A stretch of DNA of 64,000 nt from Hyperoodon ampullatus (lineage: Eukaryota; Chordata; Mammalia; Artiodactyla; Ziphiidae). Positions within the stretch are counted from its first letter, which is position 1. Every line of letters begins with the position of its first letter. Below the pieces are notes generated by a model that saw nothing but the letters and a program-made list of their open reading frames with translations, ran no database searches and had not been told where the DNA came from. A program made the position numbers and the translations under genes. The stretch lies in the NCBI GenBank assembly GCA_949752795.1, contig CATKHW010000058.1, forward strand, positions 496,001-560,000, written 5' to 3'. Below, one piece after another: positions 36,518 through 50,425 of this stretch.

Positions 36518-38256
36518 ACCTACACCTTCCTCAGTGAAAGGGACTCAAAACCCCATATTTCCCGCAGAGGAATATATCTGACTAGTAAGAACCTTAAAAC
36601 CTATGTATTGATATGTCTCCGTAAGGGAATCAAGTGTGTCTAGACTGGGATAAATATGGCAGCGAGAATCAGCTCAAACCCACTATAAAAAGGAATTTCA
36701 AAAATAAAACAAAAAAACTGGGAAATTCTTTACAATTCCTTCAGGGTCTCTGATGAAACCTGAAATGACCCTATCTACAATGACAGCTGGATGTGGCATA
36801 AGGCTGGACACTTGGGACTGAGAGGATTGGTGAGATTGGGTGAGCAAATGCAGACCCTTTAAAGCAATAATGCATGGCACACATTCCATGGGTCCCAACT
36901 CTCCAGGTTGAAGGGAATATTACTACAGATATAACATGTACGGGAATCCTAGAGAACGGACACACTGTGAATACGAAAGGTTTCTAAAACTCAACGAATA
37001 GTCCCTCTCCTGGTGCTCCGGTTTGACTTTCCATCTGCTTTATTATCAACCTCCCAACTTGGAGAGACAGCCCCTTTAACCTCCTGGTTCGCACAGGTTG
37101 CCAATTTGGCAGAGGATGAAAGGGAAGAGGGAGAACCAATGAGAGAGTAGCTGTTAGGCATTTGGACGGGCACATATCACTGTAATTTCCCGGCAGGAAG
37201 AAGAATTAACCAAAGTCTCAGCCACCCACCGGGAATCAGTATAGATCCGGAACCAAAATTTTGGACTTGCGGTCAGCTCACCAAAAACGAGTTGAAAAAT
37301 GGAGCTCAGGGGCACAGCAATTCACAAACTGGCCGAGTAATAAAGGACAACTATCGTCCAAAAATCTGTTGAGGGAAGGCAACGAGGCGGACTTGAAAGC
37401 GAGGCAGAATAGCAGGAAACAGATTTCCAGAGGTACATTGGAATCGCCTTTAAAGCACAGGAAGAGGGGCACAACTTCGACAATGATGCACTTGGCCAAA
37501 AAGGGCGTATGCGTTTTCTCCTGAATATATTCAGGAGAAAACGCATACGCCCTTTTTGGCCAAGCAAGCAAGCGGGCAATGCAAATCTGCACTACAAAGA
37601 AGTATCACTTCCGACCGGTCAAAAGGGACATCCACAAAATGTGTAAAAACCAGAAAGGCAAGACAGGCCCTGGAGAACAGGGAGCCTTGTTATGCTGATG
37701 GGCGGGATGTAAATTGCCAACTGCCTCTCTGGAGGAGTGCATTGTGTTCCCTAAAACAAGTAAACAACAGAGCTACAGAGCCAAGGGCACTTCCAGTCTA
37801 GGGAATATACCTTGGGAAAACTGAAAATCAAAAAGACACAGCCACCCCAAAATTTAGGGCTGCACTGCTTACAAGGACCTCAACTTGGGTACACCTTAAA
37901 TATCCCAGGAAATATAAAAATGGTTCAAAAAATTGTGGTACTTACGTACGATGGAATATCCCTCAGCCATGAAATCAATGTCATAAGACCAGTAGCAGCA
38001 AAATGGGTGGATTCAGGTACGATGATTCTAAGTGAAATAAGTCACACAGAAAAAGAAACTTATCATAAGATATCACTTATGAAGATCCTGTAAACATGGC
38101 TACACTTGAACTGAGTTAGGAAAGAGAACAGTGTCTCACATTTAGAAAACACTCTTATGCCTGCTTAAGGGGGAAGGAGAGGTGGGGTGATGCATAAAAC
38201 CAGAGTTTGATATAAGCACAGGTACCGTTCCAAAAACCAACTATGGAATAGACAAG
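36518..38256 (+). repeat. Satellite unit 22 (A-type, interrupts the homogenised block)
   Basis: 1,739 bp. Differs from its neighbours by GATCCGG near 37245, GGTACATTGG near 37432, CTTCCGACCGG, ATCAAAAAGACAC and a perfect palindrome (37491-37564). It resembles units 29-32 more than units 21 or 23. Confidence 0.97.
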
Positions 38257-39995
38257 ACCTACACCTTCCTCAGTGAAAGGGACTCAAAACCCCATATTTC
38301 CCGCAGAGGAATATATCTGACTAGTAAGAACCTTAAAACCTATGTATTGATATGTCTCCGTAAGGTAATCAAGTGTGTCTAGACTGGGATAAATATGGCA
38401 GCGAGAATCAGCTCAAACCCACTATAAAAAGGAATTTCAAAAATAAAACAAAAAAACTGGGAAATTCTTTACAATTCCTTCAGGGTCTCTGATGAAACCT
38501 GAAATGACCCTATCTACAATGACAGCTGGATGTGGCATAAGGCTGGACACTTGGGACTGAGAGGATTGGTGAGATTGGGTGAGCAAATGCAGACCCTTTA
38601 AAGCAATAATGCATGGCACACATTCCATGGGTCCCAACTCTCCAGGTTGAAGGGAATATTACTACAGATATAACATGTACGGGAATCCTAGAGAACGGAC
38701 ACACTGTGAATACGAAAGGTTTCTAAAACTCAACGAATAGTCCCTCTCCTGGTGCTCCGGTTTGACTTTCCATCTGCTTTATTATCAACCTCCCAACTTG
38801 GAGAGACAGCCCCTTTAACCTCCTGGTTCGCACAGGTTGCCAATTTGGCAGAGGATGAAAGGGAAGAGGGAGAACCAATGAGAGAGTAGCTGTTAGGCAT
38901 TTGGACGGGCACATATCACTGTAATTTCCCGGCAGGAAGAAGAATTAACCAAAGTCTCAGCCACCCACCGGGAATCAGTATAGATCCTGAACCAAAATTG
39001 TGGACTTGCGGTCAGCTCACCAAAAACGAGTTGAAAAATGGAGCTCAGGGGCACAGCAATTCACAAACTGGCCGAGTAATAAAGGACAACTATCGTCCAA
39101 AAATCTGTTGAGGGAAGGCAACGAGGCGGACTTGAAAGCGAGGCAGAATAGCAGGAAACAGATTTCCAGAGGTACGTTGGAATCGCCTTTAAAGCACAGG
39201 AAGAGGGGCACAACTTCGACAATGATGCACTTGGCCAAAAAGGGCGTATGCGTTTTCTCCTGAATATATTCAGGAGAAAACGCATACGCCCTTTTTGACC
39301 AAGCAAGCAAGCGGGCAATGCAAATCTGCACTACAAAGAAGTATCACTTCCCACCGGTCAAAAGGGACATCCACAAAATGTGTAAAAACCAGAAAGGCAA
39401 GACAGGCCCTGGAGAACAGGGAGCCTTGTTATGCTGATGGGCGGGATGTAAATTGCCAACTGCCTCTCTGGAGGAGTGCATTGTGTTCCCTAAAACAAGT
39501 AAACAACAGAGCTACAGAGCCAAGGGCACTTCCAGTCTAGGGAATATACCTTGGGAAAACTGAAAATCAAAGAGACACAGCCACCCCAAAATTTAGGGCT
39601 GCACTGCTTACAAGGACCTCAACTTGGGTACACCTTAAATATCCCAGGAAATATAAAAATGGTTCAAAAAATTGTGGTACTTACGTACGATGGAATATCC
39701 CTCAGCCATGAAATCAATGTCATAAGACCAGTAGCAGCAAAATGGGTGGATTCAGGTACGATGATTCTAAGTGAAATAAGTCACACAGAAAAAGAAACTT
39801 ATCATAAGATATCACTTATGAAGATCCTGTAAACATGGCTACACTTGAACTGAGTTAGGAAAGAGAACAGTGTCTCACATTTAGAAAACACTCTTATGCC
39901 TGCTTAAGGGGGAAGGAGAGGTGGGGTGATGCATAAAACCAGAGTTTGATATAAGCACAGGTACCGTTCCAAAAACCAACTATGGAATAGACAAG
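38257..39995 (+). repeat. Satellite unit 23 (A-type, homogenised block)
   Basis: 1,739 bp. Private GTAAGGTAATC near 38360, and AAATTGTGG near 38996, otherwise known from units 14 and 16. The remainder is as unit 20. The palindrome at 39230-39303 has TTGACC. Confidence 0.97.
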
Positions 39996-41734
39996 ACCTA
40001 CACCTTCCTCAGTGAAAGGGACTCAAAACCCCATATTTCCCGCAGAGGAATATATCTGACTAGTAAGAACCTTAAAACCTATGTATTGATATGTCTCCGT
40101 AAGGGAATCAAGTGTGTCTAGACTGGGATAAATATGGCAGCGAGAATCAGCTCAAACCCACTATAAAAAGGAATTTCAAAAATAAAACAAAAAAACTGGG
40201 AAATTCTTTACAATTCCTTCAGGGTCTCTGATGAAACCTGAAATGACCCTATCTACAATGACAGCTGGATGTGGCATAAGGCTGGACACTTGGGACTGAG
40301 AGGATTGGTGAGATTGGGTGAGCAAATGCAGACCCTTTAAAGCAATAATGCATGGCACACATTCCATGGGTCCCAACTCTCCAGGTTGAAGGGAATATTA
40401 CTACAGATATAACATGTACGGGAATCCTAGAGAACGGACACACTGTGAATACGAAAGGTTTCTAAAACTCAACGAATAGTCCCTCTCCTGGTGCTCCGGT
40501 TTGACTTTCCATCTGCTTTATTATCAACCTCCCAACTTGGAGAGACAGCCCCTTTAACCTCCTGGTTCGCACAGGTTGCCAATTTGGCAGAGGATGAAAG
40601 GGAAGAGGGAGAACCAATGAGAGAGTAGCTGTTAGGCATTTGGACGGGCACATATCACTGTAATTTCCCGGCAGGAAGAAGAATTAACCAAAGTCTCAGC
40701 CACCCACCGGGAATCAGTATAGATCCTGAACCAAAATTTTGGACTTGCGGTCAGCTCACCAAAAACGAGTTGAAAAATGGAGCTCAGGGGCACAGCAATT
40801 CACAAACTGGCCGAGTAATAAAGGACAACTATCGTCCAAAAATCTGTTGAGGGAAGGCAACGAGGCGGACTTGAAAGCGAGGCAGAATAGCAGGAAACAG
40901 ATTTCCAGAGGTACGTTGGAATCGCCTTTAAAGCACAGGAAGAGGGGCACAACTTCGACAATGATGCACTTGGCCAAAAAGGGCGTATGCGTTTTCTCCT
41001 GAATATATTCAGGAGAAAACGCATACGCCCTTTTTGACCAAGCAAGCAAGCGGGCAATGCAAATCTGCACTACAAAGAAGTATCACTTCCCACCGGTCAA
41101 AAGGGACATCCACAAAATGTGTAAAAACCAGAAAGGCAAGACAGGCCCTGGAGAACAGGGAGCCTTGTTATGCTGATGGGCGGGATGTAAATTGCCAACT
41201 GCCTCTCTGGAGGAGTGCATTGTGTTCCCTAAAACAAGTAAACAACAGAGCTACAGAGCCAAGGGCACTTCCAGTCTAGGGAATATACCTTGGGAAAACT
41301 GAAAATCAAAGAGACACAGCCACCCCAAAATTTAGGGCTGCACTGCTTACAAGGACCTCAACTTGGGTACACCTTAAATATCCCAGGAAATATAAAAATG
41401 GTTCAAAAAATTGTGGTACTTACGTACGATGGAATATCCCTCAGCCATGAAATCAATGTCATAAGACCAGTAGCAGCAAAATGGGTGGATTCAGGTACGA
41501 TGATTCTAAGTGAAATAAGTCACACAGAAAAAGAAACTTATCATAAGATATCACTTATGAAGATCCTGTAAACATGGCTACACTTGAACTGAGTTAGGAA
41601 AGAGAACAGTGTCTCACATTTAGAAAACACTCTTATGCCTGCTTAAGGGGGAAGGAGAGGTGGGGTGATGCATAAAACCAGAGTTTGATATAAGCACAGG
41701 TACCGTTCCAAAAACCAACTATGGAATAGACAAG
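39996..41734 (+). repeat. Satellite unit 24 (A-type, homogenised block)
   Basis: 1,739 bp. I find no private variant; it looks the same as unit 20. The palindrome at 40969-41042 has TTGACC. Confidence 0.97.
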
Positions 41735-43473
41735 ACCTACACCTTCCTCAGTGAAAGGGACTCAAAACCCCATATTTCCCGCAGAGGAATATATCTGACT
41801 AGTAAGAATCTTAAAACCTATGTATTGATATGTCTCCGTAAGGGAATCAAGTGTGTCTAGACTGGGATAAATATGGCAGCGAGAATCAGCTCAAACCCAC
41901 TATAAAAAGGAATTTCAAAAATAAAACAAAAAAACTGGGAAATTCTTTACAATTCCTTCAGGGTCTCTGATGAAACCTAAAATGACCCTATCTACAATGA
42001 CAGCTGGATGTGGCATAAGGCTGGACACTTGGGACTGAGAGGATTGGTGAGATTGGGTGAGCAAATGCAGACCCTTTAAAGCAATAATGCATGGCACACA
42101 TTCCATGGGTCCCAACTCTCCAGGTTGAAGGGAATATTACTACAGATATAACATGTACGGGAATCCTAGAGAACGGACACACTGTGAATACGAAAGGTTT
42201 CTAAAACTCAACGAATAGTCCCTCTCCTGGTGCTCCGGTTTGACTTTCCATCTGCTTTATTATCAACCTCCCAACTTGGAGAGACAGCCCCTTTAACCTC
42301 CTGGTTCGCACAGGTTGCCAATTTGGCAGAGGATGAAAGGGAAGAGGGAGAACCAATGAGAGAGTAGCTGTTAGGCATTTGGACGGGCACATATCACTGT
42401 AATTTCCCGGCAGGAAGAAGAATTAACCAAAGTCTCAGCCACCCACCGGGAATCAGTATAGATCCTGAACCAAAATTTTGGACTTGCGGTCAGCTCACCA
42501 AAAACGAGTTGAAAAATGGAGCTCAGGGGCACAGCAATTCACAAACTGGCCGAGTAATAAAGGACAACTATCGTCCAAAAATCTGTTGAGGGAAGGCAAC
42601 GAGGCAGACTTGAAAGCGAGGCAGAATAGCAGGAAACAGATTTCCAGAGGTACGTTGGAATCGCCTTTAAAGCACAGGAAGAGGGGCACAACTTCGACAA
42701 TGATGCACTTGGCCAAAAAGGGCGTATGCGTTTTCTCCTGAATATATTCAGGAGAAAACGCATACGCCCTTTTTGACCAAGCAAGCAAGCGGGCAATGCA
42801 AATCTGCACTACAAAGAAGTATCACTTCCGACCGGTCAAAAGGGACATCCACAAAATGTGTAAAAACCAGAAAGGCAAGACAGGCCCTGGAGAACAGGGA
42901 GCCTTGTTATGCTGATGGGCGGGATGTAAATTGCCAACTGCCTCTCTGGAGGAGTGCATTGTGTTCCCTAAAACAAGTAAACAACAGAGCTACAGAGCCA
43001 AGGGCACTTCCAGTCTAGGGAATATACCTTGGGAAAACTGAAAATCAAAAAGACACAGCCACCCCAAAATTTAGGGCTGCACTGCTTACAAGGACCTCAA
43101 CTTGGGTACACCTTAAATATCCCAGGAAATATAAAAATGGTTCAAAAAATTGTGGTACTTACGTACGATGGAATATCCCTCAGCCATGAAATCAATGTCA
43201 TAAGACCAGTAGCAGCAAAATGGGTGGATTCAGGTACGATGATTCTAAGTGAAATAAGTCACACAGAAAAAGAAACTTATCATAAGATATCACTTATGAA
43301 GATCCTGTAAACATGGCTACACTTGAACTGAGTTAGGAAAGAGAACAGTGTCTCACATTTAGAAAACACTCTTATGCCTGCTTAAGGGGGAAGGAGAGGT
43401 GGGGTGATGCATAAAACCAGAGTTTGATATAAGCACAGGTACCGTTCCAAAAACCAACTATGGAATAGACAAG
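41735..43473 (+). repeat. Satellite unit 25 (A-type)
   Basis: 1,739 bp. Private AAACCTAAAATG near 41975; GAGGCAGAC near 42601 as in units 14 and 16; TTGACC in the palindrome (42708-42781), then CTTCCGACCGG and ATCAAAAAGACAC. Confidence 0.97.
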
Positions 43474-45212
43474 ACCTACACCTTCCTCAGTGAAAGGGAC
43501 TCAAAACCCCATATTTCCCACAGAGGAATATATCTGACTAGTAAGAATCTTAAAACCTATGTATTGATATGTCTCCGTAAGGGAATCAAGTGTGTCTAGA
43601 CTGGGATAAATATGGCAGCGAGAATCAGCTCAAACCCACTATAAAAAGGAATTTCAAAAATAAAACAAAAAAACTGGGAAATTCTTTACAATTCCTTCAG
43701 GGTCTCTGATGAAACCTGAAATGACCCTATCTACAATGACAGCTGGATGTGGCATAAGGCTGGACACTTGGGACTGAGAGGATTGGTGAGATTGGGTGAG
43801 CAAATGCAGACCCTTTAAAGCAATAATGCATGGCACACATTCCATGGGTCCCAACTCTCCAGGTTGAAGGGAATATTACTACAGATATAACATGTACGGG
43901 AATCCTAGAGAACGGACACACTGTGAATACGAAAGGTTTCTAAAACTCAACGAATAGTCCCTCTCCTGGTGCTCCGGTTTGACTTTCCATCTGCTTTATT
44001 ATCAACCTCCCAACTTGGAGAGACAGCCCCTTTAACCTCCTGGTTCGCACAGGTTGCCAATTTGGCAGAGGATGAAAGGGAAGAGGGAGAACCAATGAGA
44101 GAGTAGCTGTTAGGCATTTGGACGGGCACATATCACTGTAATTTCCCGGCAGGAAGAAGAATTAACCAAAGTCTCAGCCACCCACCGGGAATCAGTATAG
44201 ATCCTGAACCAAAATTTTGGACTTGCGGTCAGCTCACCAAAAACGAGTTGAAAAATGGAGCTCAGGGGCACAGCAATTCACAAACTGGCCGAGTAATAAA
44301 GGACAACTATCGTCCAAAAATCTGTTGAGGGAAGGCAACGAGGCGGACTTGAAAGCGAGGCAGAATAGCAGGAAACAGATTTCAAGAGGTACGTTGGAAT
44401 CGCCTTTAAAGCACAGGAAGAGGGGCACAACTTCGACAATGATGCACTTGGCCAAAAAGGGCGTATGCGTTTTCTCCTGAATATATTCAGGAGAAAACGC
44501 ATACGCCCTTTTTGGCCAAGCAAGCAAGCGGGCAATGCAAATCTGCACTACAAAGAAGTATCACTTCCCACCGGTCAAAAGGGATATCCACAAAATATGT
44601 AAAAACCAGAAAGGCAAGACAGGCCCTGGAGAACAGGGAGCCTTGTTATGCTGATGGGCGGGATGTAAATTGCCAACTGCCTCTCTGGAGGAGTGCATTG
44701 TGTTCCCTAAAACAAGTAAACAACAGAGCTACAGAGCCAAGGGCACTTCCAGTCTAGGGAATATACCTTTGGAAAACTGAAAATCAAAAAGACACAGCCA
44801 CCCCAAAATTTAGGGCTGCACTGCTTACAAGGACCTCAACTTGGGTACACCTTAAATATCCCAGGAAATATAAAAATGGTTCAAAAAATTGTGGTACTTA
44901 CGTACGATGGAATATCCCTCAGCCATGAAATCAATGTCATAAGACCAGTAGCAGCAAAATGGGTGGATTCAGGTACGATGATTCTAAGTGAAATAAGTCA
45001 CACAGAAAAAGAAACTTATCATAAGATATCACTTATGAAGATCCTGTAAACATGGCTACACTTGAACTGAGTTAGGAAAGAGAACAGTGTCTCACATTTA
45101 GAAAACACTCTTATGCCTGCTTAAGGGGGAAGGAGAGGTGGGGTGATGCATAAAACCAGAGTTTGATATAAGCACAGGTACCGTTCCAAAAACCAACTAT
45201 GGAATAGACAAG
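43474..45212 (+). repeat. Satellite unit 26 (A-type)
   Basis: 1,739 bp. Has TTCCCACAGAGG near 43516 (as unit 36), GGGATATCC and AAAATATGT near 44581-44600, and CCTTTGGAAAAC near 44767, which removes the TTG opening the last ORF2-derived frame. The palindrome at 44447-44520 is perfect. Confidence 0.97.
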
Positions 45213-46946
45213 ACCTACACCTTCCTCAGTGAAAGGGACTCAAAACCCCATATTTCCCGCAGAGGAATATATCTGACTAGTAAGAATCTTAAAACCTATG
45301 TATTGATATGTCTCCGTAAGGGAATCAAGTGTGTCTAGACTGGGATAAATATGGCAGCGAGAATCAGCTCAAACCCACTATAAAAAGGAATTTCAAAAAT
45401 AAAACAAAAAAACTGGGAAATTCTTTACAATTCCTTCAGGGTCTCTGATGAAACCTGAAATGACCCTATCTACAATGACAGCTGGATGTGGCATAAGGCT
45501 GGACACTTGGGACTGAGAGGATTGGTGAGATTGGGTGAGCAAATGCAGACCCTTTAAAGCAATAATGCATGGCACACATTCCATGGGTCCCAACTCTCCA
45601 GGTTGAAGGGAATATTACTACAGATATAACATGTACGGGAATCCTAGAGAACAGACACACTGTGAATACGAAAGGTTTTTAAAACTCAACGAATAGTCCC
45701 TCCCCTGGTGCTCCGGTTTGACTTTCCATCTGCTTTATTATCAACCTCCCAACTTGGAGAGACAGCCCATTTAACCTCCTGGTTCGCACAGGTTGCCAAT
45801 TTGGCAGAGGATGAAAGGGAAGAGGGAGAACCAATGAGAGAGTAGCTGTTAGGCATTTGGACGGGCACATATCACTGTAATTTCCCGGCAGGAAGAAGAA
45901 TTAACCAAAGTCTCAGCCACCCACCGGGAATCAGTATAGATCCTGAACCAAAATTTTGGACTTGCGGTCAGCTCACCAAAAACGAGTTGAAAAATGGAGC
46001 TCAGGGGCACAGCAATTCACAAACTGGCCGAGTAATAAAGAACAACTTTCGTCCAAAAATCTGTTGAGGGAAGGCAACGAGGCGGACTTGAAAGCGAGGC
46101 AGAATAGCAGGAAACAGATTTCAAGAGGTACGTTGGAATCGCCTTTAAAGCACAGGAAGAGGGGCACAACTTCGACAATGATGCACTTGGCCAAAAAGGG
46201 CGTATGCGTTTTCTCCTGAATCAGGAGAAAACGCATACGCCCTTTTTGGCCAAGCAAGCAAGCGGGCAATGCAAATCTGCACTACAAAGAAGTATCACTT
46301 CCCACCGGTCAAAAGGGACATCCACAAAATGTGTAAAAACCAGAAAGGCAAGACAGGCCCTGGAGAACAGGGAGCCTTGTTATGTTGATGGGCGGGATGT
46401 AAATTGCCAACTGCCTCTCTGGAGGAGTGCATTGTGTTCCCTAAAACAAGTAAAGAACAGAGCTACAGAGCCAAGGGCACTTCCAGTCTAGGGAATATAC
46501 CTGGGAAAAACTGAAAATCAATAAGACAGAGCCACCCCAAAATTTAGGGCTGCACTGCTTACAAGGACCTCAACTTGGGTACACCTTAAATATCCCAGGA
46601 AATATAAAATTGGTTCAAAAAATTGTGGTACTTACGTACGATGGAATATCCCTCAGCCATGAAATCAATGTCATAAGACCAGTAGCAGCAAAATGGGTGG
46701 ATTCAGGTACGATGATTCTAAGTGAAATAAGTCACACAGAAAAAGAAACTTATCATAAGTTATCACTTATGAAGATCCTGTAAACATGGCTACACTTGAA
46801 CTGAGTTAGGAAAGAGAACAGTGTCTCACATTTAGAAAACACTCTTATGCCTGCTTAAGGGGGAAGGAGAGGTGGGGTGATGCATAAAACCAGAGTTTGA
46901 TATAAGCACAGGTCCCGTTCCAAAAACCAACTATGGAATAGACAAG
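45213..46946 (+). repeat. Satellite unit 27 (5-bp palindrome deletion; A to B switch)
   Basis: 1,734 bp. Five bases are missing at the palindrome centre (46186-46254). Private changes include ACAGACACAC, TCCCCTGG, GCCCATTTAACC and GAACAACTTTCG. From about 46385 (TATGTTGATGG) the sequence is B-type to the end, including GGTCCCGTTCC near 46912. Confidence 0.97.
46186..46254. repeat. Shortened palindrome, unit 27 (5-bp central deletion)
   Basis: 69 bp. The centre reads CTCCTGAATCAGGAG, where other units have CTCCTGAATATATTCAGGAG. The arms still pair, now around a single unpaired base. Unit 35 has the identical state at 60096-60164. Confidence 0.97.
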
Positions 46947-48500
46947 ACCTACACCTTCCTCAGTGAAAGGGACTCAAAACCCCATATTTCCCGCAGAGGA
47001 ATATATCTGACTAGTAAGAATCTTAAAACCTATGTATTGATATGTCTCCGTAAGGGAATCAAGTGTGTCTAGACTGGCATAAACATGGCAGCGAGAATCA
47101 GCTCAAACCCACTATAAAAAGGAATTTCAAAAACAAAACAAAAAAAACTGGGAAATTCTTTACAATTCCTTCAGGGTCTCTGATGAAACCTGAAATGACC
47201 CTATCTACAATGACAGCTGGATGTGGCATAAGGCTGGACACTTGGGACTGAGAGGATTGGTGAGATTGGGTGAGCAAATGCAGACCCTTTAAAGCAATAA
47301 TGCATGGCACACATTCCATGGGTCCCAACGCTCCAGGTTGAAGGGAATATTACTACAGATATAACATGTACGGGAATCCTAGAGAACGGACACACTGTGA
47401 ATACGAAAGGTTTCTAAAACTCAACGAATAGTCCCTCTCCTGGTGCTCCGGTTTGACTTTCCATCTGCTTTATTATCAACCTCCCAACTTGGAGAGACAG
47501 CCCCTTTAACCTCCTGGTTCGCACAGGTTGCCAATTTGGCAGAGGATGAAAGGGAAGAGGGAGAACCAATGAGAGAGTAGCTGTTAGGCATTTGGACGGG
47601 CACATATCACTGTAATATCCCGGCAGGAAGAAGAATTAACCAAAGTCTCAGCCACCCACCGGGAATCATTATAGATCCTGAACCAAAATTTTGGACTTGC
47701 GGTCAGCTCACCAAAAACGAGTTGAAAAATGGAGCTCAGGGGCACAGCAATTCACAAACTGGCCGAGTAATAAAGGACAACTATCGTCCAAAAATCTGTT
47801 GAGGGAAGGCAACGAGGCGGACTTGAAAGCGAGGCAGAATAGCAGGAAACAGATTTCCAGAGGTACGTTGGAATCGCCTTTAAAGCACAGGAAGAGGGGC
47901 ACAACTTCGACAATGATGCACTTGGCCAAAAAGGGCGTATGCGTTTTCTCCTGAATATATTCAGGAGAAAACGCATACGCCCTTTTTGGCCAAGCAAGCA
48001 AGCGGGCAATGCAAATCTGCACTACAAAGAAGTATCACTTCCCACCGGTCAAAAGGGACATCCACAAAATGTGTAAAAACCAGAAAGGCAAGACAGGCCC
48101 TGGAGAACAGGGAGCCTTGTTATGTTGATGGGCGGGATGTAAATTGCCAACTGCCTCTCTGGAGGAGTGCATTGTGTTCCCTAATACAAGTAAAGAACAG
48201 AGCTACAGAGCCAAGGGCACTTCCAGTCTAGGGAATATACCTGGGAAAAACTGAAAATCAATAAGACAGAGCCACCCCAAAATTTAGGGCTGCACTGCTT
48301 ACAAGGACCTCAACTTGGGTACACCTTAAATATCCCAGGAAATATAAAATTGGTTCAAAAAATTGTGGTACTTACGTACGATGGAATATCCCTCAGCCAT
48401 GAAATCAATGTCATAAGACCAGTAGCAGCAAAATGGGTGGATTCAGGTACGATGATTCTAAGTGAAATAAGTCACAGAGAAAAAGAAACTTATCATAAGT
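46385..48500 (+). repeat. B-type tract, units 27-28
   Basis: Runs from TATGTTGATGG in unit 27 to CATAAGTTATC near 48497 in unit 28. A-type GGTACCG follows at about 48652. It includes the A8 tail and the first GGTCCCG, near 46912. Confidence 0.85.
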
Positions 48501-48686
48501 TATCACTTATGAAGATCCTGTAAACATGGCTACACTTGAACTGAGTTAGGAAAGAGAACAGTGTCTCACATTTAGAAAACACTCTTATGCCTGCTTAAGG
48601 GGGAAGGAGAGGTGGGGTGATGCATAAAACCAGAGTTTGATATAAGCACAGGTACCGTTCCAAAAACCAACTATGGAATAGACAAG
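46947..48686 (+). repeat. Satellite unit 28 (B-type)
   Basis: 1,740 bp with the A8 tail. Shares CAACGCTCC near 47328 and TAATATCCC near 47614 with unit 34, and CTAATACAAG near 48182 with unit 35. B-type to about 48500, then GGTACCG near 48652 returns to the A state. The palindrome at 47921-47994 is perfect. Confidence 0.97.
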
Positions 48687-50425
48687 ACCTACACCTTCCT
48701 CAGTGAAAGGGACTCAAAACCCCATATTTCCCGCAGAGGAATATATCTGACTAGTAAGAACCTTAAAACCTATGTATTGATATGTCTCCGTAAGGGAATC
48801 AAGTGTGTCTAGACTGGGATAAATATGGCAGCGAGAATCAGCTCAAACCCACTATAAAAAGGAATTTCAAAAATAAAACAAAAAAACTGGGAAATTCTTT
48901 ACAATTCCTTCAGGGTCTCTGATGAAACCTGAAATGACCCTATCTACAATGACAGCTGGATGTGGCATAAGGCTGGACACTTGGGACTGAGAGGATTGGT
49001 GAGATTGGGTGAGCAAATGCAGACCCTTTAAAGCAATAATGCATGGCACACATTCCATGGGTCCCAACTCTCCAGGTTGAAGGGAATATTACTACAGATA
49101 TAACATGTACGGGAATCCTAGAGAACGGACACACTGTGAATACGAAAGGTTTCTAAAACTCAACGAATAGTCCCTCTCCTGGTGCTCCGGTTTGACTTTC
49201 CATCTGCTTTATTATCAACCTCCCAACTTGGAGAGACAGCCCCTTTAACCTCCTGGTTCGCACAGGTTGCCAATTTGGCAGAGGATGAAAGGGAAGAGGG
49301 AGAACCAATGAGAGAGTAGCTGTTAGGCATTTGGACGGGCACATATCACTGTAATTTCCCGGCAGGAAGAAGAATTAACCAAAGTCTCAGCCACCCACCG
49401 GGAATCAGTATAGATCCTGAACCAAAATTTTGGACTTGCGGTCAGCTCACCAAAAACGAGTTGAAAAATGGAGCTCAGGGGCACAGCAATTCACAAACTG
49501 GCCGAGTAATAAAGGACAACTATCGTCCAAAAATCTGTTGAGGGAAGGCAACGAGGCGGACTTGAAAGCGAGGCAGAATAGCAGGAAACAGATTTCCAGA
49601 GGTACGTTGGAATCGCCTTTAAAGCACAGGAAGAGGGGCACAACTTCGACAATGATGCACTTGGCCAAAAAGGGCGTATGCGTTTTCTCCTGAATATATT
49701 CAGGAGAAAACGCATACGCCCTTTTTGGCCAAGCAAGCAAGCGGGCAATGCAAATCTGCACTACAAAGAAGTATCACTTCCGACCGGTCAAAAGGGACAT
49801 CCACAAAATGTGTAAAAACCAGAAAGGCAAGACAGGCCCTGGAGAACAGGGAGCCTTGTTATGCTGATGGGCGGGATGTAAATTGCCAACTGCCTCTCTG
49901 GAGGAGTGCATTGTGTTCCCTAAAACAAGTAAACAACAGAGCTACAGAGCCAAGGGCACTTCCAGTCTAGGGAATATACCTTGGGAAAACTGAAAATCAA
50001 AAAGACACAGCCACCCCAAAATTTAGGGCTGCACTGCTTACAAGGACCTCAACTTGGGTACACCTTAAATATCCCAGGAAATATAAAAATGGTTCAAAAA
50101 ATTGTGGTACTTACGTACGATGGAATATCCCTCAGCCATGAAATCAATGTCATAAGACCAGTAGCAGCAAAATGGGTGGATTCAGGTACGATGATTCTAA
50201 GTGAAATAAGTCACACAGAAAAAGAAACTTATCATAAGATATCACTTATGAAGATCCTGTAAACATGGCTACACTTGAACTGAGTTAGGAAAGAGAACAG
50301 TGTCTCACATTTAGAAAACACTCTTATGCCTGCTTAAGGGGGAAGGAGAGGTGGGGTGATGCATAAAACCAGAGTTTGATATAAGCACAGGTACCGTTCC
50401 AAAAACCAACTATGGAATAGACAAG
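48687..50425 (+). repeat. Satellite unit 29 (A-type, second homogenised block)
   Basis: 1,739 bp. AAGAACCTT near 48757 is its main difference from units 30-32. The palindrome at 49660-49733 is perfect. Confidence 0.97.

Larger units (their letters stand above)
33040..41734 (+). repeat. Homogenised A-type block (units 20-24, except 22)
   Basis: Units 20, 21, 23 and 24 share every variant I checked apart from one or two private bases each (none in 20 and 24), and unit 19 belongs to the same set apart from its 5' end. Unit 22 interrupts with another haplotype. This is the youngest-looking part of the array. Confidence 0.8.
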
